DNA of 64,000 nt from Thermofilum sp. NZ13 (GTDB lineage: Archaea; Thermoproteota; Thermoprotei; Thermofilales; Thermofilaceae), in assembly GCA_002855745.1 (NCBI GenBank), contig NDWX01000001.1, forward strand, positions 62,001 through 126,000. Reading direction: 5' to 3'. The notes under the pieces are model-generated. The model did not search any database and was not told where the DNA came from. It saw nothing but the letters and a program-made list of their open reading frames with translations. How positions within the stretch are numbered: the stretch's first letter is position 1; each line of letters begins with the position of its first letter. The position numbers and the translations under genes were made by a program. Shown one piece after another: positions 1 through 8,136 of this stretch.

Positions 1-299
1 GGGGGCATGTCGGTTATGTCTATGAGGACCTGCTTGCCCTTCTCGACGCTGAGTATGGCGTAGAAGACGCTGGCGACGCTCGAGTAGCTGAGCGGGTTCA
101 CCTTCACGGTCACGGGCTTGAAGAATGAGAGCGCCTCTTGGAGGCGCTTGAGGTTGTAGCGGGAGACGGCGCCGTAGCGGTCGGGCTTCGCGTCGTAGAC
201 TAGGTAGACCTTCTCGATGGGGTAGCGTAGCCTGATCTGCTCGAACCCCTGGAACACGAGGTTCGGGTGGAAGCCGACGTAGTGCACTGTAACGACCAT
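1..299 (-). CDS. CARF-like regulator, N-terminal part (cut by window edge)
   Basis: An open frame runs leftward from the ATG at 299 to the window edge (99 codons). It begins MVVTVHYVGFHPN and reaches VLIDITDMPP just before the edge. An opening strand, a glycine-containing turn and a hydrophobic strand ending in Asp-Ile-Thr resemble the N-terminal Rossmann-like half of CARF-type sensors (Csa3 and the DUF6293/HFX_2341 group), which usually carry a winged helix behind. The C-terminal half is outside the window, so DNA binding is not shown. A TATA-like box at 350-359 lies about 55 bases upstream. The gene is divergent from nurA across a region rich in GTAAC/GTTAC motifs. No cas gene or CRISPR repeat is in the window, so a CRISPR role is only one option. 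Confidence 0.55.
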   Translation of the reverse strand, partial: MVVTVHYVGFHPNLVFQGFEQIRLRYPIEKVYLVYDAKPDRYGAVSRYNLKRLQEALSFFKPVTVKVNPLSYSSVASVFYAILSVEKGKQVLIDITDMP

Positions 300-349
300 T
301 ACGCTCACTGTAACTGCTCTCTGCTACGGTAACACTAGCGCGCTACCAG

Positions 350-359
350 TATATATACC
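350..359 (-). promoter_or_regulatory. TATA box of the leftward CARF-like gene
   Basis: The stretch TATATATACC, read on the minus strand as GGTATATATA, would place transcription start near 328, on a GGTAAC motif (328-333), leaving a leader of about 29 bases to the ATG at 299. This is inferred from spacing alone. Confidence 0.5.
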
Positions 360-433
360 TGTTGCAACTGTTGCAGAGAAGATTAACAGTAACATTTTCA
401 TGCAACCATCCTCCCTAATGCAAGCCGGGTCAA

Positions 434-453
434 GGTAACAGAAAATAGTTACC
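434..453. promoter_or_regulatory. Inverted repeat GGTAAC-N8-GTTACC, candidate operator
   Basis: GGTAAC (434-439) and GTTACC (448-453) form a perfect 6-base inverted repeat with an 8-base AT-rich spacer between the divergent CARF-like gene and nurA. Further half-sites are GGTAAC at 328-333, GTTACC at 505-510 and a GTAAC at 389-393. A GTTGCA direct repeat lies at 361-375. The clustering suggests a regulator binding several sites, perhaps the CARF-like protein itself; that link is inference. Confidence 0.45.
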
Positions 454-520
454 GTTGTACAGTTTAAATACCGTTGCCATCCACGTTTTTTGTAGTATAA
501 CGGGGTTACCTTCGAAACTT

Positions 521-530
521 ATTATAAAAA
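521..530 (+). promoter_or_regulatory. TATA box of nurA-herA
   Basis: ATTATAAAAA is centred about 32 bases before the nurA ATG at 558. This is the spacing of an archaeal leaderless promoter and supports that start over upstream ones. Confidence 0.6.
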
Positions 531-557
531 GTAAAAAGCTAGTACGTTTGAGGCAGT

Positions 558-1559
558 ATGGCGCTGCTGCAAAGGTCAGGCTACCTGGATCCCGACGTGA
601 AGATCCTCGTGGAGAAGCTCTCCGAAATGTACAGGCGCGGGGCAGGGGGCGTGCAGCTAACCCTCGAGGGCACGCCGGCCAAGCCCTACCCCGTCGCGAA
701 GATCCACGGTGCTAGGATCAGGGGCCCGCCGATCTCCGAGAGCCGGTTTAGAGTAGTAGACGAGCTGCCCCACGACTTCCACGTGGTCTCGGTCGACGCA
801 GCGGCGAGAATACTGTTCGACGCTGGCTCATACAAGATCCTCTCCGCGAAGGTCGTCGCCGGCGTATGGAGGGGGGTTGAGAGGGTGAAGCTGGTGGGGC
901 CCTACAAGAGGATACAGCTCTTCGAGAGCCTCGAGGAGGCCGGTAGCTGGCTGGCGGAGGTGGAGCTCGAGGCCGCGCTCAGGCTCGTCCGCGAGTACCC
1001 CTCTGCCTTCATCCTTTTCGACAGGCCCCTCGTCTTCACCCCCGAGTCGAGGTCCTCTAGGGCCTACTCGATGCTCCTCAAGCGCACCTGGAGGGTGATC
1101 GGGGTCCCGAAGTCCACGTCGCTCCGCGTGTCAACGGGGGAGAGCCTCCTCGGCTACCTGTTCCGCCTGGCTGAGAAGTACTTCAAGGGCCTCCCCTGGG
1201 TCTACTTCCCCGTCCTCGAGAACCCGCGCGTCCAGCCCGGGGGGCTGGCTGTGTCGGTTGCGAGACTCTCGCCGGGCGCGCCGCCGTTCAGGGTCGACGC
1301 GCCGTACGCTCTGGCCGAGAGGCTGGACGCCGAGGAAGTGGCGGGCATGCTGGCGTACCTGCAGGACTTCTCCTCGCCTGGCTACCCACTGCCCCTGAAG
1401 ATAGTGCACGAGCTGTCGCGCATATCGCAGGACGAGCTCGACCTGGACAGGTCCCTGCTCCTCGAGGACCTCTCGCTGAGCGGCGTCTCGACGCGCATGC
1501 TCGAGGACGCGGCTGGCTCCGAGTTCAAGAGCCGCTTCATATGGGGTGTGGGAGACTAG
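558..1559 (+). CDS. nurA: NurA 5'-3' nuclease
   Basis: A 333-residue protein that I recognise as NurA, the single- and double-strand DNA nuclease that resects DNA ends together with the HerA pump. The NurA nuclease core is RNase H-like; an acidic residue sits early in it here, near residue 80 in HVVSVDAAARIL, and a second hydrophobic-Asp motif lies near residue 155 (FILFDRP). The stop codon overlaps the start region of herA, so the two are translated from one message. Mre11 and Rad50, usual neighbours in archaea, are not next to the pair. The start at 558 is fixed by the TATA box at 521-530. The identification rests on these motifs and on the adjoining herA gene. Confidence 0.85.
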   Translation: MALLQRSGYLDPDVKILVEKLSEMYRRGAGGVQLTLEGTPAKPYPVAKIHGARIRGPPISESRFRVVDELPHDFHVVSVDAAARILFDAGSYKILSAKVVAGVWRGVERVKLVGPYKRIQLFESLEEAGSWLAEVELEAALRLVREYPSAFILFDRPLVFTPESRSSRAYSMLLKRTWRVIGVPKSTSLRVSTGESLLGYLFRLAEKYFKGLPWVYFPVLENPRVQPGGLAVSVARLSPGAPPFRVDAPYALAERLDAEEVAGMLAYLQDFSSPGYPLPLKIVHELSRISQDELDLDRSLLLEDLSLSGVSTRMLEDAAGSEFKSRFIWGVGD

Positions 1560-3180
1560 GGTGGTTGAGTTGAAGCTGGGTGTTGTCACGTGGGTAGAGG
1601 GCACGACTGTTAGGTTCAGGATCGCCGAGGGAGCGAGGGCCGAGAGGGGGATGCTGGTCAAGATCGAGGACGCCGGCAGGACGTTCATCGTGAAGGTGGT
1701 TGACTTCAAGCCTGAGAGCCTGCTGAGCGCCGCCGAGGTGGCTGTGATCACGAGCAAGGCCGACAAGGGGGAGCGCGTCCAGCTGAGGGACAGGGACCTC
1801 AGGCTCTACGACACCGCTATAGGCACTATAGTGGCCCAGATCGACCCGGACGGGGAGGCTCACGGCCCCACGAGCGTGCCCGCGATCTTCTCAACCGTCG
1901 AGTCGCTTGACAGAGGCGTCCTCGAGAAGCTGGGCCTCCACACTGGGGACCTCCCGATAGGCTACGTGAGGTTCGGGCACGAGCCCGTGGACGTCGTCGT
2001 GGCGCTCAGCGGAGCCAAGGTGATCCCGCACCACGTCCTCGTGGTTGGAGGGACCGGCGCCGGGAAGAGCAACTTCGGCAGGGTGCTGGCCGCCTCGGTG
2101 CTGCACAACAAGGGGAAGTACAGCCTCGTGGTATTCGACTGCGAGAGCGAGTACCTGCTGGGCTCGAAGCCGGGGGAGATGGGGCTCACGCACCTCCCCT
2201 TCTCGGAGGAGTACCTTTTCCTCGTCACCGGGAGGGTGAGTAGGCCGGGGAGGCTGAGGCTCGAGCTGCCCGAGCTCGGGGAGGAGAGGAGTATTCCAGC
2301 GTACCCCCTGAAGATGGACATCAGCAGGCTGAAGCCCCACGACTTCACGCTCACCGGGGAGTTCTCGGGTCCCCAGGAGGAGCTCCTCTGGCTTGCGTAC
2401 AAGCAGTTCGGTGAGGACTGGGTGTACTCGCTCCTCACCGCGGACAGCAGGAGCATCTACGCGAGGCTCGGCAGGCTGGCCGGCGTCAACACGATCAACG
2501 TGACGAAGAGGAAGATGAAGTACCTCGTCGGCGACGGCGACATATTCTGCCGCGAGTGCGACTACGATCTGGCCTCAGCCGTGCTCTCCATGGTGGCTAA
2601 GGGGAGGGTTGTCCTCGTGGAGACGCCGTTCGCGACGGAGGGCGAGGAGAAGCTCCTCGCGACGATCATCGCCGAGAGGATCTTCAGGAGCTACGAGGAG
2701 ATGAGGAAGAAGGTCCCGGATAGGTGGAGCCAGCTCCCCCCGGTCCTCATCATGGTCGAGGAGGCTCACAGGTACCTGTCAGCCCAAGCCCTCGGCGGGA
2801 GGGGGGAGGTGCGGGAGAACATCTTCTCCGTTATCGCGAAGCGCGGCAGGAAGTACAAGGTCGGGGGGCTCTACATAACCCAGATGCCCAGCGAGCTCAT
2901 AGAAGCTGTCGTCCGGCAGGCGCTCACCAAGGTGATACTATCCCTCCCGACCAGGCCCGACTACCTCATGGTCATAAACCACAGCCCCTACCTCGACGAG
3001 GCGGAGAGCGAGATCAAGACGCTCGACAGGGGGGAGGCCGTCGTCGTGAGCCAGCCTAGCGGCTTCCGCTTCGCGGTCTCGGTCAAAATCTTCAGCTACG
3101 AGGAGTACTGCACGAGGCTAATAGAGGAGGAGAAAGCGGAGCGGGTACTACAGGAGTCTGTCCCGGCTAAGCAGCAGTAA
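1546..3180 (+). CDS. herA: HerA bipolar DNA helicase/translocase
   Basis: This 544-residue hexameric FtsK/HerA-type ATPase drives DNA into NurA during end resection. It has an N-terminal HAS-like beta-barrel (about residues 5-75), a Walker A motif GGTGAGKS at 168-175, and a Walker B VLIMVEEAH with the catalytic Glu pair near residue 400. An arginine-rich segment IAKRGRKYKVGG follows, and the C-terminus is typical of HerA. The open frame starts at a GTG at 1546, inside the end of nurA. A second GTG at 1561, one base after the nurA stop codon, would give MVELKLGVV and is equally plausible. Coupled translation with nurA is likely. Confidence 0.92.
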   Translation: MWETRVVELKLGVVTWVEGTTVRFRIAEGARAERGMLVKIEDAGRTFIVKVVDFKPESLLSAAEVAVITSKADKGERVQLRDRDLRLYDTAIGTIVAQIDPDGEAHGPTSVPAIFSTVESLDRGVLEKLGLHTGDLPIGYVRFGHEPVDVVVALSGAKVIPHHVLVVGGTGAGKSNFGRVLAASVLHNKGKYSLVVFDCESEYLLGSKPGEMGLTHLPFSEEYLFLVTGRVSRPGRLRLELPELGEERSIPAYPLKMDISRLKPHDFTLTGEFSGPQEELLWLAYKQFGEDWVYSLLTADSRSIYARLGRLAGVNTINVTKRKMKYLVGDGDIFCRECDYDLASAVLSMVAKGRVVLVETPFATEGEEKLLATIIAERIFRSYEEMRKKVPDRWSQLPPVLIMVEEAHRYLSAQALGGRGEVRENIFSVIAKRGRKYKVGGLYITQMPSELIEAVVRQALTKVILSLPTRPDYLMVINHSPYLDEAESEIKTLDRGEAVVVSQPSGFRFAVSVKIFSYEEYCTRLIEEEKAERVLQESVPAKQQ

Positions 3181-3298
3181 AACCCAAGTGGTAGATCAAC
3201 AAATTACCTTCCGTGGCTTTACCCGAAGACAGCAGGACGCGTAGGAAATCCCCCTCTAGGCTCTTCTGATGGGCGTCCGGCGCGAAAAAACCGGGAGC

Positions 3299-3712
3299 TT
3301 ATACGAGCTTCTCCTCTATCTTGAACACTGAGATCATTTCCGCGGCGATGTAGAAGAGCAGGCCGGCGACGATGAAGAGGATGCCTGCTGGCGGCGCGCT
3401 GATAAGCGTGAATGCCCCAGCTAGGAGGTCGAGCAGCCCGAGCGGCTTGAACTTGGAGGCGGGGTACCACTTGTCCATGGCGATCGACGTCAACCCGGCC
3501 CACAGGAGGTTGAGGGAGATGAAGAGCAGGTTCTCGAGTACCTCGCGGAACGTCAAGGCCCCCCTGAGCGCGATGGGTGCTAGGTGCACTGCAAGGAAGA
3601 TCGCGACAACTATGGAAACGAGGACGGCTATCCGCGTGACAACTTCCCCGGCCTTCAGGAAGTAGCGGGCTGTCTGGACGACCGAGGGAGGTATCCTCTG
3701 CGAGGACTCCAT
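3299..3712 (-). CDS. Small conserved membrane protein
   Basis: A protein of about 137 residues with four predicted membrane helices (near IAVLVSIVVAIFLAVHLA, the LENLLFISLNLLWAG region, LGLLDLLAGAFTLI, and AGILFIVAGLLFYIAAE). I do not recognise the family. The frame is open to an ATG at 3742, but the ATG at 3712 fits better because the TATA box at 3751-3760 would start transcription near 3728. It is divergent from the permease at 3783 and apparently shares its TATA element. No function is proposed. Confidence 0.6.
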   Translation of the reverse strand: MESSQRIPPSVVQTARYFLKAGEVVTRIAVLVSIVVAIFLAVHLAPIALRGALTFREVLENLLFISLNLLWAGLTSIAMDKWYPASKFKPLGLLDLLAGAFTLISAPPAGILFIVAGLLFYIAAEMISVFKIEEKLV

Positions 3713-3750
3713 GCGAACCACCGGTGCTAACTCAAATAACATAGGAAGGC

Positions 3751-3760
3751 TTATATTTTT
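3751..3760. promoter_or_regulatory. One TATA element serving two divergent genes
   Basis: TTATATTTTT lies 41-50 bases before the leftward ATG (3712) and about 27 bases before the rightward start (3783/3786). Read on either strand it is TATA-like. The two genes are less than 75 bases apart, leaving no room for two well-separated promoters. Confidence 0.5.
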
Positions 3761-3782
3761 TACTTTGTTTAACTAACTGAAT

Positions 3783-5180
3783 GTGATGTCTGCCAGGGGC
3801 GGGTACTTTTCGAGCTTCGCCGCCATCCTAGTGGTAGCGCTGGTCGCAGGCCTCCTATCCTACCTAGCAGGCTTCCCAGAAACGGCCGTGCTGGCGATCA
3901 GCGTGTTCTTCGCCGAGATCGCAGCGACCCTGCTTCTCTGGGACAGGAGAGTGCCCGTGGCTTTCCTCGGAGTGGCCCTCCTCCTAGCTCTCGGAGCCCT
4001 GAACATCGAATCGTTCCTGAGGTTCGCGAACCTGGACGTGATATTCTTTCTAATCGGCATGATGGCCTTCGTGGGGACGCTAGAAGAGAGGCATTTCTTC
4101 GACCGCTTGGTGTCTATAACGCTGAACGCCTCGAAGGGCAACGGTGTCGTCCTTATTTTAGCGGTTCTCGTGCTTTCGGCGCTCCTGGCCGCCCTTGTCG
4201 ACGAGGTTACTTCTATAGTGGTGATGACTTCCTTCATACTCCCGCTATCAAGGTTCGCCGGTGTGAGCCCTGTCCCGTTGCTCCTTCTAAGCATCTTCGC
4301 GACAAACATTGGGAGCAGTGCGACTGTTATCGGCAACCCCGTTGGAGTGCTGGTCGCTTTCCGAGGGGGACTGACTTTCGGCGACTTCCTGCGCTGGGCC
4401 ACGCCCATCTCCGTTCTCGCGCTGGCGGTGCTCACTGTCCTGGCGTTCCGCTTCCAGAGGAGCTACATCGTCAGCTTCACCATGGGCATAGCGTCTCAGC
4501 GACGGGTTGTTCCACAAGATGAGTCTACGGGCTCGAAGAGCTTCAGGCGGGACGCGATCCTGTTCCTGTCGACTATAACGAGTTTAGCGCTGCATCACCA
4601 GCTCGAGGAGCTCCTGCACCTCGAGAAAAACACGCTTCTGCTAGGCATCCCGCTCATGGCTGCAGCTGTGAGCATCATGATCGACCTCGACAGGGGTATG
4701 AAGGCCTTCCGTGAGAGAGTAGACTGGCCGACACTCATCTTTTTCGCTATGCTTTTCGCCTCTGTGGGAGCACTAGAGTCGTCCGGCTTCATCGAGTACT
4801 TCAGCCAAGGATTCTCATCAGTGACTGGAGGCACATTCGAGCTCACGCTCCTCCTGTACTCCACAACGGCTACTCTAATGTCGGCTTTCATGGATAACGT
4901 CCTCGCCGTAGCGGTGCTCCTTCCCGTGGTGGAGGCGCTGGCGGTTGCCGGCATCAGCTCTTTCCCGCTGTACTGGGTCAGCCTCTTCTGCGGAACCATC
5001 GGCGGGAACCTAACCCCCATTGGGAGCACGGCCAACATTGTGGCCCTAGGCCTGCTCGAGAAGGCGGGCTACCAGAGGCCTAGTCTTAGGGAGTGGCTCA
5101 GACACGGGTGGTGGGCAGCAGTTGTGCCGCTAGCCCTAGCGATAAGCCTCATCTACGTTCAGATCCCGCTAATGCCGTAG
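3783..5180 (+). CDS. ArsB/NhaD-type ion transporter permease
   Basis: A 465-residue polytopic membrane protein of the ion transporter superfamily that includes ArsB, NhaD and CitM. About 11-12 hydrophobic segments are visible. Two family-type re-entrant motifs can be seen, one in each half: TNIGSSATVIGNPVGVLVA and GGNLTPIGSTANIVALG. These resemble the substrate-binding Asn/Thr/Gly loops of this fold. Substrate could be arsenite, sodium/proton or an organic anion; the sequence does not decide, and no ars genes are nearby. The start is GTG 3783 or the adjacent ATG 3786, both compatible with a leaderless message from the TATA box at 3751-3760. Confidence 0.8.
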   Translation: MMSARGGYFSSFAAILVVALVAGLLSYLAGFPETAVLAISVFFAEIAATLLLWDRRVPVAFLGVALLLALGALNIESFLRFANLDVIFFLIGMMAFVGTLEERHFFDRLVSITLNASKGNGVVLILAVLVLSALLAALVDEVTSIVVMTSFILPLSRFAGVSPVPLLLLSIFATNIGSSATVIGNPVGVLVAFRGGLTFGDFLRWATPISVLALAVLTVLAFRFQRSYIVSFTMGIASQRRVVPQDESTGSKSFRRDAILFLSTITSLALHHQLEELLHLEKNTLLLGIPLMAAAVSIMIDLDRGMKAFRERVDWPTLIFFAMLFASVGALESSGFIEYFSQGFSSVTGGTFELTLLLYSTTATLMSAFMDNVLAVAVLLPVVEALAVAGISSFPLYWVSLFCGTIGGNLTPIGSTANIVALGLLEKAGYQRPSLREWLRHGWWAAVVPLALAISLIYVQIPLMP

Positions 5181-5222
5181 CTGCTACGTTACGCTTAAAT
5201 TCTCCCGGGGGCTCTCCTCCCT

Positions 5223-5750
5223 GTGCTCGTCGCTGTTGGCTCGCTGAACCCCTCGAAGCTTGAAGGAGTGAGAAGGGCGTTCCGTGATGTTTTCGGGCAG
5301 GCGGAGGTAGTGGGGGTCAATGTCGAGGGCCTCAAGCCACAGCCGATCGGGCTCAGCGAAATCCTGGACGGCGCTAGGAAGAGGGCCATGGCCGCGCTCG
5401 AGCAGGTGCAGGGGAGCAGCTTCGGTGTCGGGATCGAGGCCGGCATCTTAACTCTCCCCGGAGTTGCGGTGGACCTGCAGGCTGCCTTCGTGGCGTCGAG
5501 GGACGGGAGAGAGTCTGTCGGGCTGAGCCCCGCTTTCCCGCTGCCCAGGAGGTTCGTGGAGCCTCTTCTCGCCGGCGCATATGGGGAGCTCGAGGAAGTC
5601 GCGGACAGGCACTTCGGCACCAAGGGGGTGGGCGAGAGGGGCGGAGTCGTCAAGCTCCTCACCAGGGGTAGGGTGACGCGGGAGGATCTGACGTACCTGG
5701 CGACGCTGATGGCGCTCGTCGCCTTCGAGAACAGCGACCTCTACTTCTAG
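5223..5750 (+). CDS. Inosine/xanthosine triphosphatase (YjjX family)
   Basis: A 175-residue protein matching the DUF84/YjjX family, which hydrolyses non-canonical purine triphosphates (ITP, XTP) and cleans the nucleotide pool. The N-terminal strand-loop VAVGSLNPSKLEGVRRAF is the characteristic phosphate-binding start. The GVGIEAGI segment near residue 75 and the C-terminal HFGTKGVGERGGVVKLLTRG are also typical. It starts at GTG 5223. A TATA-like GCTTAAATTC at about 5192-5201 is 22-31 bases upstream, so the message is probably leaderless. Confidence 0.85.
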   Translation: MLVAVGSLNPSKLEGVRRAFRDVFGQAEVVGVNVEGLKPQPIGLSEILDGARKRAMAALEQVQGSSFGVGIEAGILTLPGVAVDLQAAFVASRDGRESVGLSPAFPLPRRFVEPLLAGAYGELEEVADRHFGTKGVGERGGVVKLLTRGRVTREDLTYLATLMALVAFENSDLYF

Positions 5751-5924
5751 CCGCTGTTTTGTCGCTGCAAAACTGCGAGGCTAGGTTTTCGAGGCTCGCG
5801 GCTATGCTAGCCCACGAGAAGGTTTTGCTCGCATAGACCTTATCATGGCGGAGCTCGACGCCATCCTGCGGTGTACGCAACCCCTCTAACCTCAATCCCG
5901 GGCGTAGGAAGCAGGAAGGAAGTG

Positions 5925-6185
5925 TCAAGGGGAATTTTCACACTTTTTCTGCCACTCCAAGCTTATCCTCTCAACATCCTCAGGTGTTATGCTGGCGAAC
6001 TTCTCTCCTTGCACCGCGAGTTCTATGGGATCTTTCACGACCCTAACTACGATACTATTCCCTTCAACGGCTATCAACACCTTATTCCCCTCCTTTATTC
6101 CGAGCGCCTTTACCACGCTTTTAGGCAGGTAAAGGGCAAACTTTCTCCCTACCTTGCCCACAGCAGTCGGGCTTACCACCATCAA
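5925..6185 (-). CDS. AbrB/SpoVT-type antitoxin, no partner seen
   Basis: This 86-residue protein has an N-terminal swapped-hairpin AbrB/MazE DNA-binding domain: VGKVGRKFALYLPKSVVKALGIKEGNKVLIAVEGNSI contains the typical Leu-Pro-Lys and the KEGNKV turn. A helical tail (about residues 55-86) follows and would bind a toxin. No PIN or MazF toxin follows in the 175 bases before the end of the YjjX gene on the other strand, so it is an orphan antitoxin or a free regulator. Confidence 0.75.
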   Translation of the reverse strand: MMVVSPTAVGKVGRKFALYLPKSVVKALGIKEGNKVLIAVEGNSIVVRVVKDPIELAVQGEKFASITPEDVERISLEWQKKCENSP

Positions 6186-6272
6186 CCGTGCGATTTTTTA
6201 ATAACCTGCGGTATTAATTTATTGCCTGGTTTACTCGTTGAAAATGTTGAAAATCAGAGATATTCAACGTAG

Positions 6273-6572
6273 CCGGGGTTACCGCAATACCTCCTGGGCA
6301 CGAGAAAAGTTTTCGCGCGGTCGAGGTTTGAGCTCTCCCTTTGGCTCGCGACGGTCCAAGACACCGCGGTTACACAACCTACACTACCCAGCCAGCCTGC
6401 ACTGCCCAGCCAGCCGCAGCAACAGGGCTATCTCGTTGTAGTGGAGACGGACAAAAACCTCTACTCCGTCGGCGAGACCCTGACGATTAACGTCTACGTA
6501 GCGTCCTGGGTGGAGGACCTCTCCCTTGAGAGCAGGTGGAGGGTTGGCATATCAGCGGGGACGGGCAACTAG
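6273..6572 (+). pseudogene. Remnant of a secreted Pro/Gln-linker Ig-like protein
   Basis: In the 500-base stretch 6186-6684 the only sign of coding is this open frame without a start codon. It carries a low-complexity linker (QPTLPSQPALPSQPQQQ) followed by a beta-rich segment GYLVVVETDKNLYSVGETLTI, then ends at a TAG at 6570-6572. The pattern is that of an extracytoplasmic domain with a Pro/Gln-rich spacer, as in surface proteins of hyperthermophiles. The 5' end has no signal peptide and the 3' end is truncated. I read it as a gene fragment. Confidence 0.5.
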
Positions 6573-6684
6573 TTTGGAGCAGGAGGTGATCCGCTCAGAG
6601 GAATCAGCCGGCTTCCGGGATAAGTTGCAAGAGCGATTTTGAACTCTTTCACTTCATCGAAAGTGCTCCGCGCGAAAACCTTTA

Positions 6685-6951
6685 TTGGTGGACACTGAAT
6701 TCCTACAAGTAGGGTCCACCTTGGGTAGATATGTTACCGTATCCACTAAGGTCAGGCGGGAGCTTCTAGAGGAGGCCAGGCAGCTGGGCATCAACATCTC
6801 CGAGCTCCTGAGGAGGGCCCTAGAGGAAGAGGTGCGCAGGCGCAGGCTGATGAGCCTAGAGAAGAGCCTGAAAGAGATGCATAGCGTGCTAGACAAGATA
6901 GATGTGGGTGAAATCGTGGATCTGATTCGCGAGGACAGGGAGACTAGGTGA
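6685..6951 (+). CDS. vapB: VapB-type antitoxin
   Basis: A small ribbon-helix-helix protein (up to 88 residues). The core GRYVTVSTKVRRELLEEARQ followed by GINISELLRRALEEE is the classical strand-helix-helix. A charged C-terminal helix should wrap the toxin. Its stop TGA overlaps the GTG start of the PIN toxin by four bases. The listed TTG 6685 start is uncertain: GTG 6688 or TTG 6721 (immediately before GRYVTVS) would also work. It likely represses its own promoter, as VapB proteins do. Confidence 0.8.
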   Translation: MVDTEFLQVGSTLGRYVTVSTKVRRELLEEARQLGINISELLRRALEEEVRRRRLMSLEKSLKEMHSVLDKIDVGEIVDLIREDRETR

Positions 6952-7352
6952 GGAAGTCCATCTACTTGTTCGACGCATCGAGCATCGTTAGAGCTCTTAA
7001 GGAAGCTAAGCTCGTCCCTCTGGGCGGTCAGGCGCTGCAGTGGCTCACGGTGTACGAGGTAATCAACGTCCTCTGGAAGGAGTCGCACCTGCTGCGGAGG
7101 CTCGAAGCCTCAGAGGCTGATTTCCTCCTCCATATTTTCACGAGGCTAGTCAAGGAGATGGTAGTGCTCGAACCCACAGGCCTCGAGCAAGACATACTCC
7201 GAATGGCGTTTTCCAAGGGGATAACGGCTTACGACGCCTCCTACGTAGCTTTGGCCGCTAGGTACGGTCTGACGCTCGTGACCGAAGACCGAAAGCTATC
7301 CCGCGCGGCTAGTGGCGTGGTTAGCGTAGCGAGCCTGGACAACCTCGCTTAA
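6948..7352 (+). CDS. vapC: VapC-type PIN-domain ribonuclease toxin
   Basis: A 134-residue PIN domain, the usual VapC length. The acidic metal-binding residues appear to be in place: Asp9 (LFDASS), Glu37 (VYEVIN), Asp96 (TAYDASYV) and Asp114 (VTEDRKL). It should cut RNA and be held inactive by the VapB encoded four bases upstream. It starts at GTG 6948 inside the vapB stop. Nothing in the sequence suggests damage, so this is the one intact vapBC operon in the window. Confidence 0.88.
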   Translation: MRKSIYLFDASSIVRALKEAKLVPLGGQALQWLTVYEVINVLWKESHLLRRLEASEADFLLHIFTRLVKEMVVLEPTGLEQDILRMAFSKGITAYDASYVALAARYGLTLVTEDRKLSRAASGVVSVASLDNLA

Positions 7353-7784
7353 CGCCCTCGCCAATTCCCCTACATTCTCTCAGCATCACTGGCCGCAATT
7401 CCTACCAGCAACCCTACGGGGGATTGGAGGTCTCTCCTCGAGGGGAATACCCTCTCAGGGGCAAGAGCTCTGTGCTCCTCTTGGAAGTGAACTTGTGGAA
7501 GTTCCGCGGTGTGATGGGTGGCCGTTGAGGCAACTAACCTGGCCTACGAAGTGAGGGAAAGGGCTGGGCGCGCTGCACACTTGGTTGCAGGAGCTGAGAG
7601 GAGATAAAAGGATGACATGTTTAGGGTTGATCCGCAAGCACAGGTTTTTTGGCAAAAATGCGCAACTAGATCTCCGAAATTCGCGACTATGCTGCATCGG
7701 GGCTTTGCGTTTAGGCTTCGTCGCCTTTGAATGGGTGGAAGGGTGTTCACAGCTACGGGGAAGCCTTAAGGGCAGCTAGCCTTC
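7353..7784. other. 432-base gap without a convincing gene
   Basis: Between vapC and the next leftward gene all frames are interrupted. A short rightward frame near 7522-7608 (MAVEATNLAYEVRERAGR...) is protein-like but lacks a recognisable domain. The gap looks like decayed sequence. Confidence 0.4.
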
Positions 7785-8081
7785 TCAGGCGTCCAGGTAT
7801 ATCCTCGCCCTGTAGACACCGTCCGTCACCGTAACGTGCCTTTTACCCCTGTAGACCCTCAGCCCCCTCTTCACGGCCTCTTCGACAACCCTGTCCACGT
7901 CCCTGCACGCGAGCTGCAGGTAAGGTGGGTGGAAGTCTATCTTCAGGAGGTGCCCGGCTTCAACAGCCTTTCTTGTGTGCCTGATGGGCTCGCACATCTC
8001 CAGGAGGAAACCCATGTACTCGGGCACGCTTATGCCCGGGACAAGGCGAGCCATCTTTTCCGTTCTCGTGCCCCGCCTCAT
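7785..8081 (-). CDS. Hypothetical protein, 98 residues
   Basis: A compact basic alpha/beta protein. The N-terminal half is helical (RHTRKAVEAGHLLKIDFHPP) and the C-terminal half alternates helix and strand (DVDRVVEEAVKRGLRVYRGK then HVTVTDGVYRARIYLD). Codon use resembles its neighbours. I do not recognise the family. The last strands could be a nucleic-acid-binding or protein-contact sheet, but this is a guess. No promoter box is clear upstream. Confidence 0.5.
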   Translation of the reverse strand: MRRGTRTEKMARLVPGISVPEYMGFLLEMCEPIRHTRKAVEAGHLLKIDFHPPYLQLACRDVDRVVEEAVKRGLRVYRGKRHVTVTDGVYRARIYLDA

Positions 8082-8136
8082 ACCAGCCCGTGCCTTCTCA
8101 AAATCTTCTCGAACTGTCTTTAGAGAACTGCCCCAT

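Noticed and set aside
455-715. 86-codon frame at the nurA start
   Set aside because: Out of frame with nurA, begins before the TATA box and has an Arg-rich translation typical of a shadow frame.
6238-6441. 67-codon frame in the vapB upstream region
   Set aside because: It runs through the remnant in a different frame and its translation (RGLSSPFGSRRSKTP) has no domain features.
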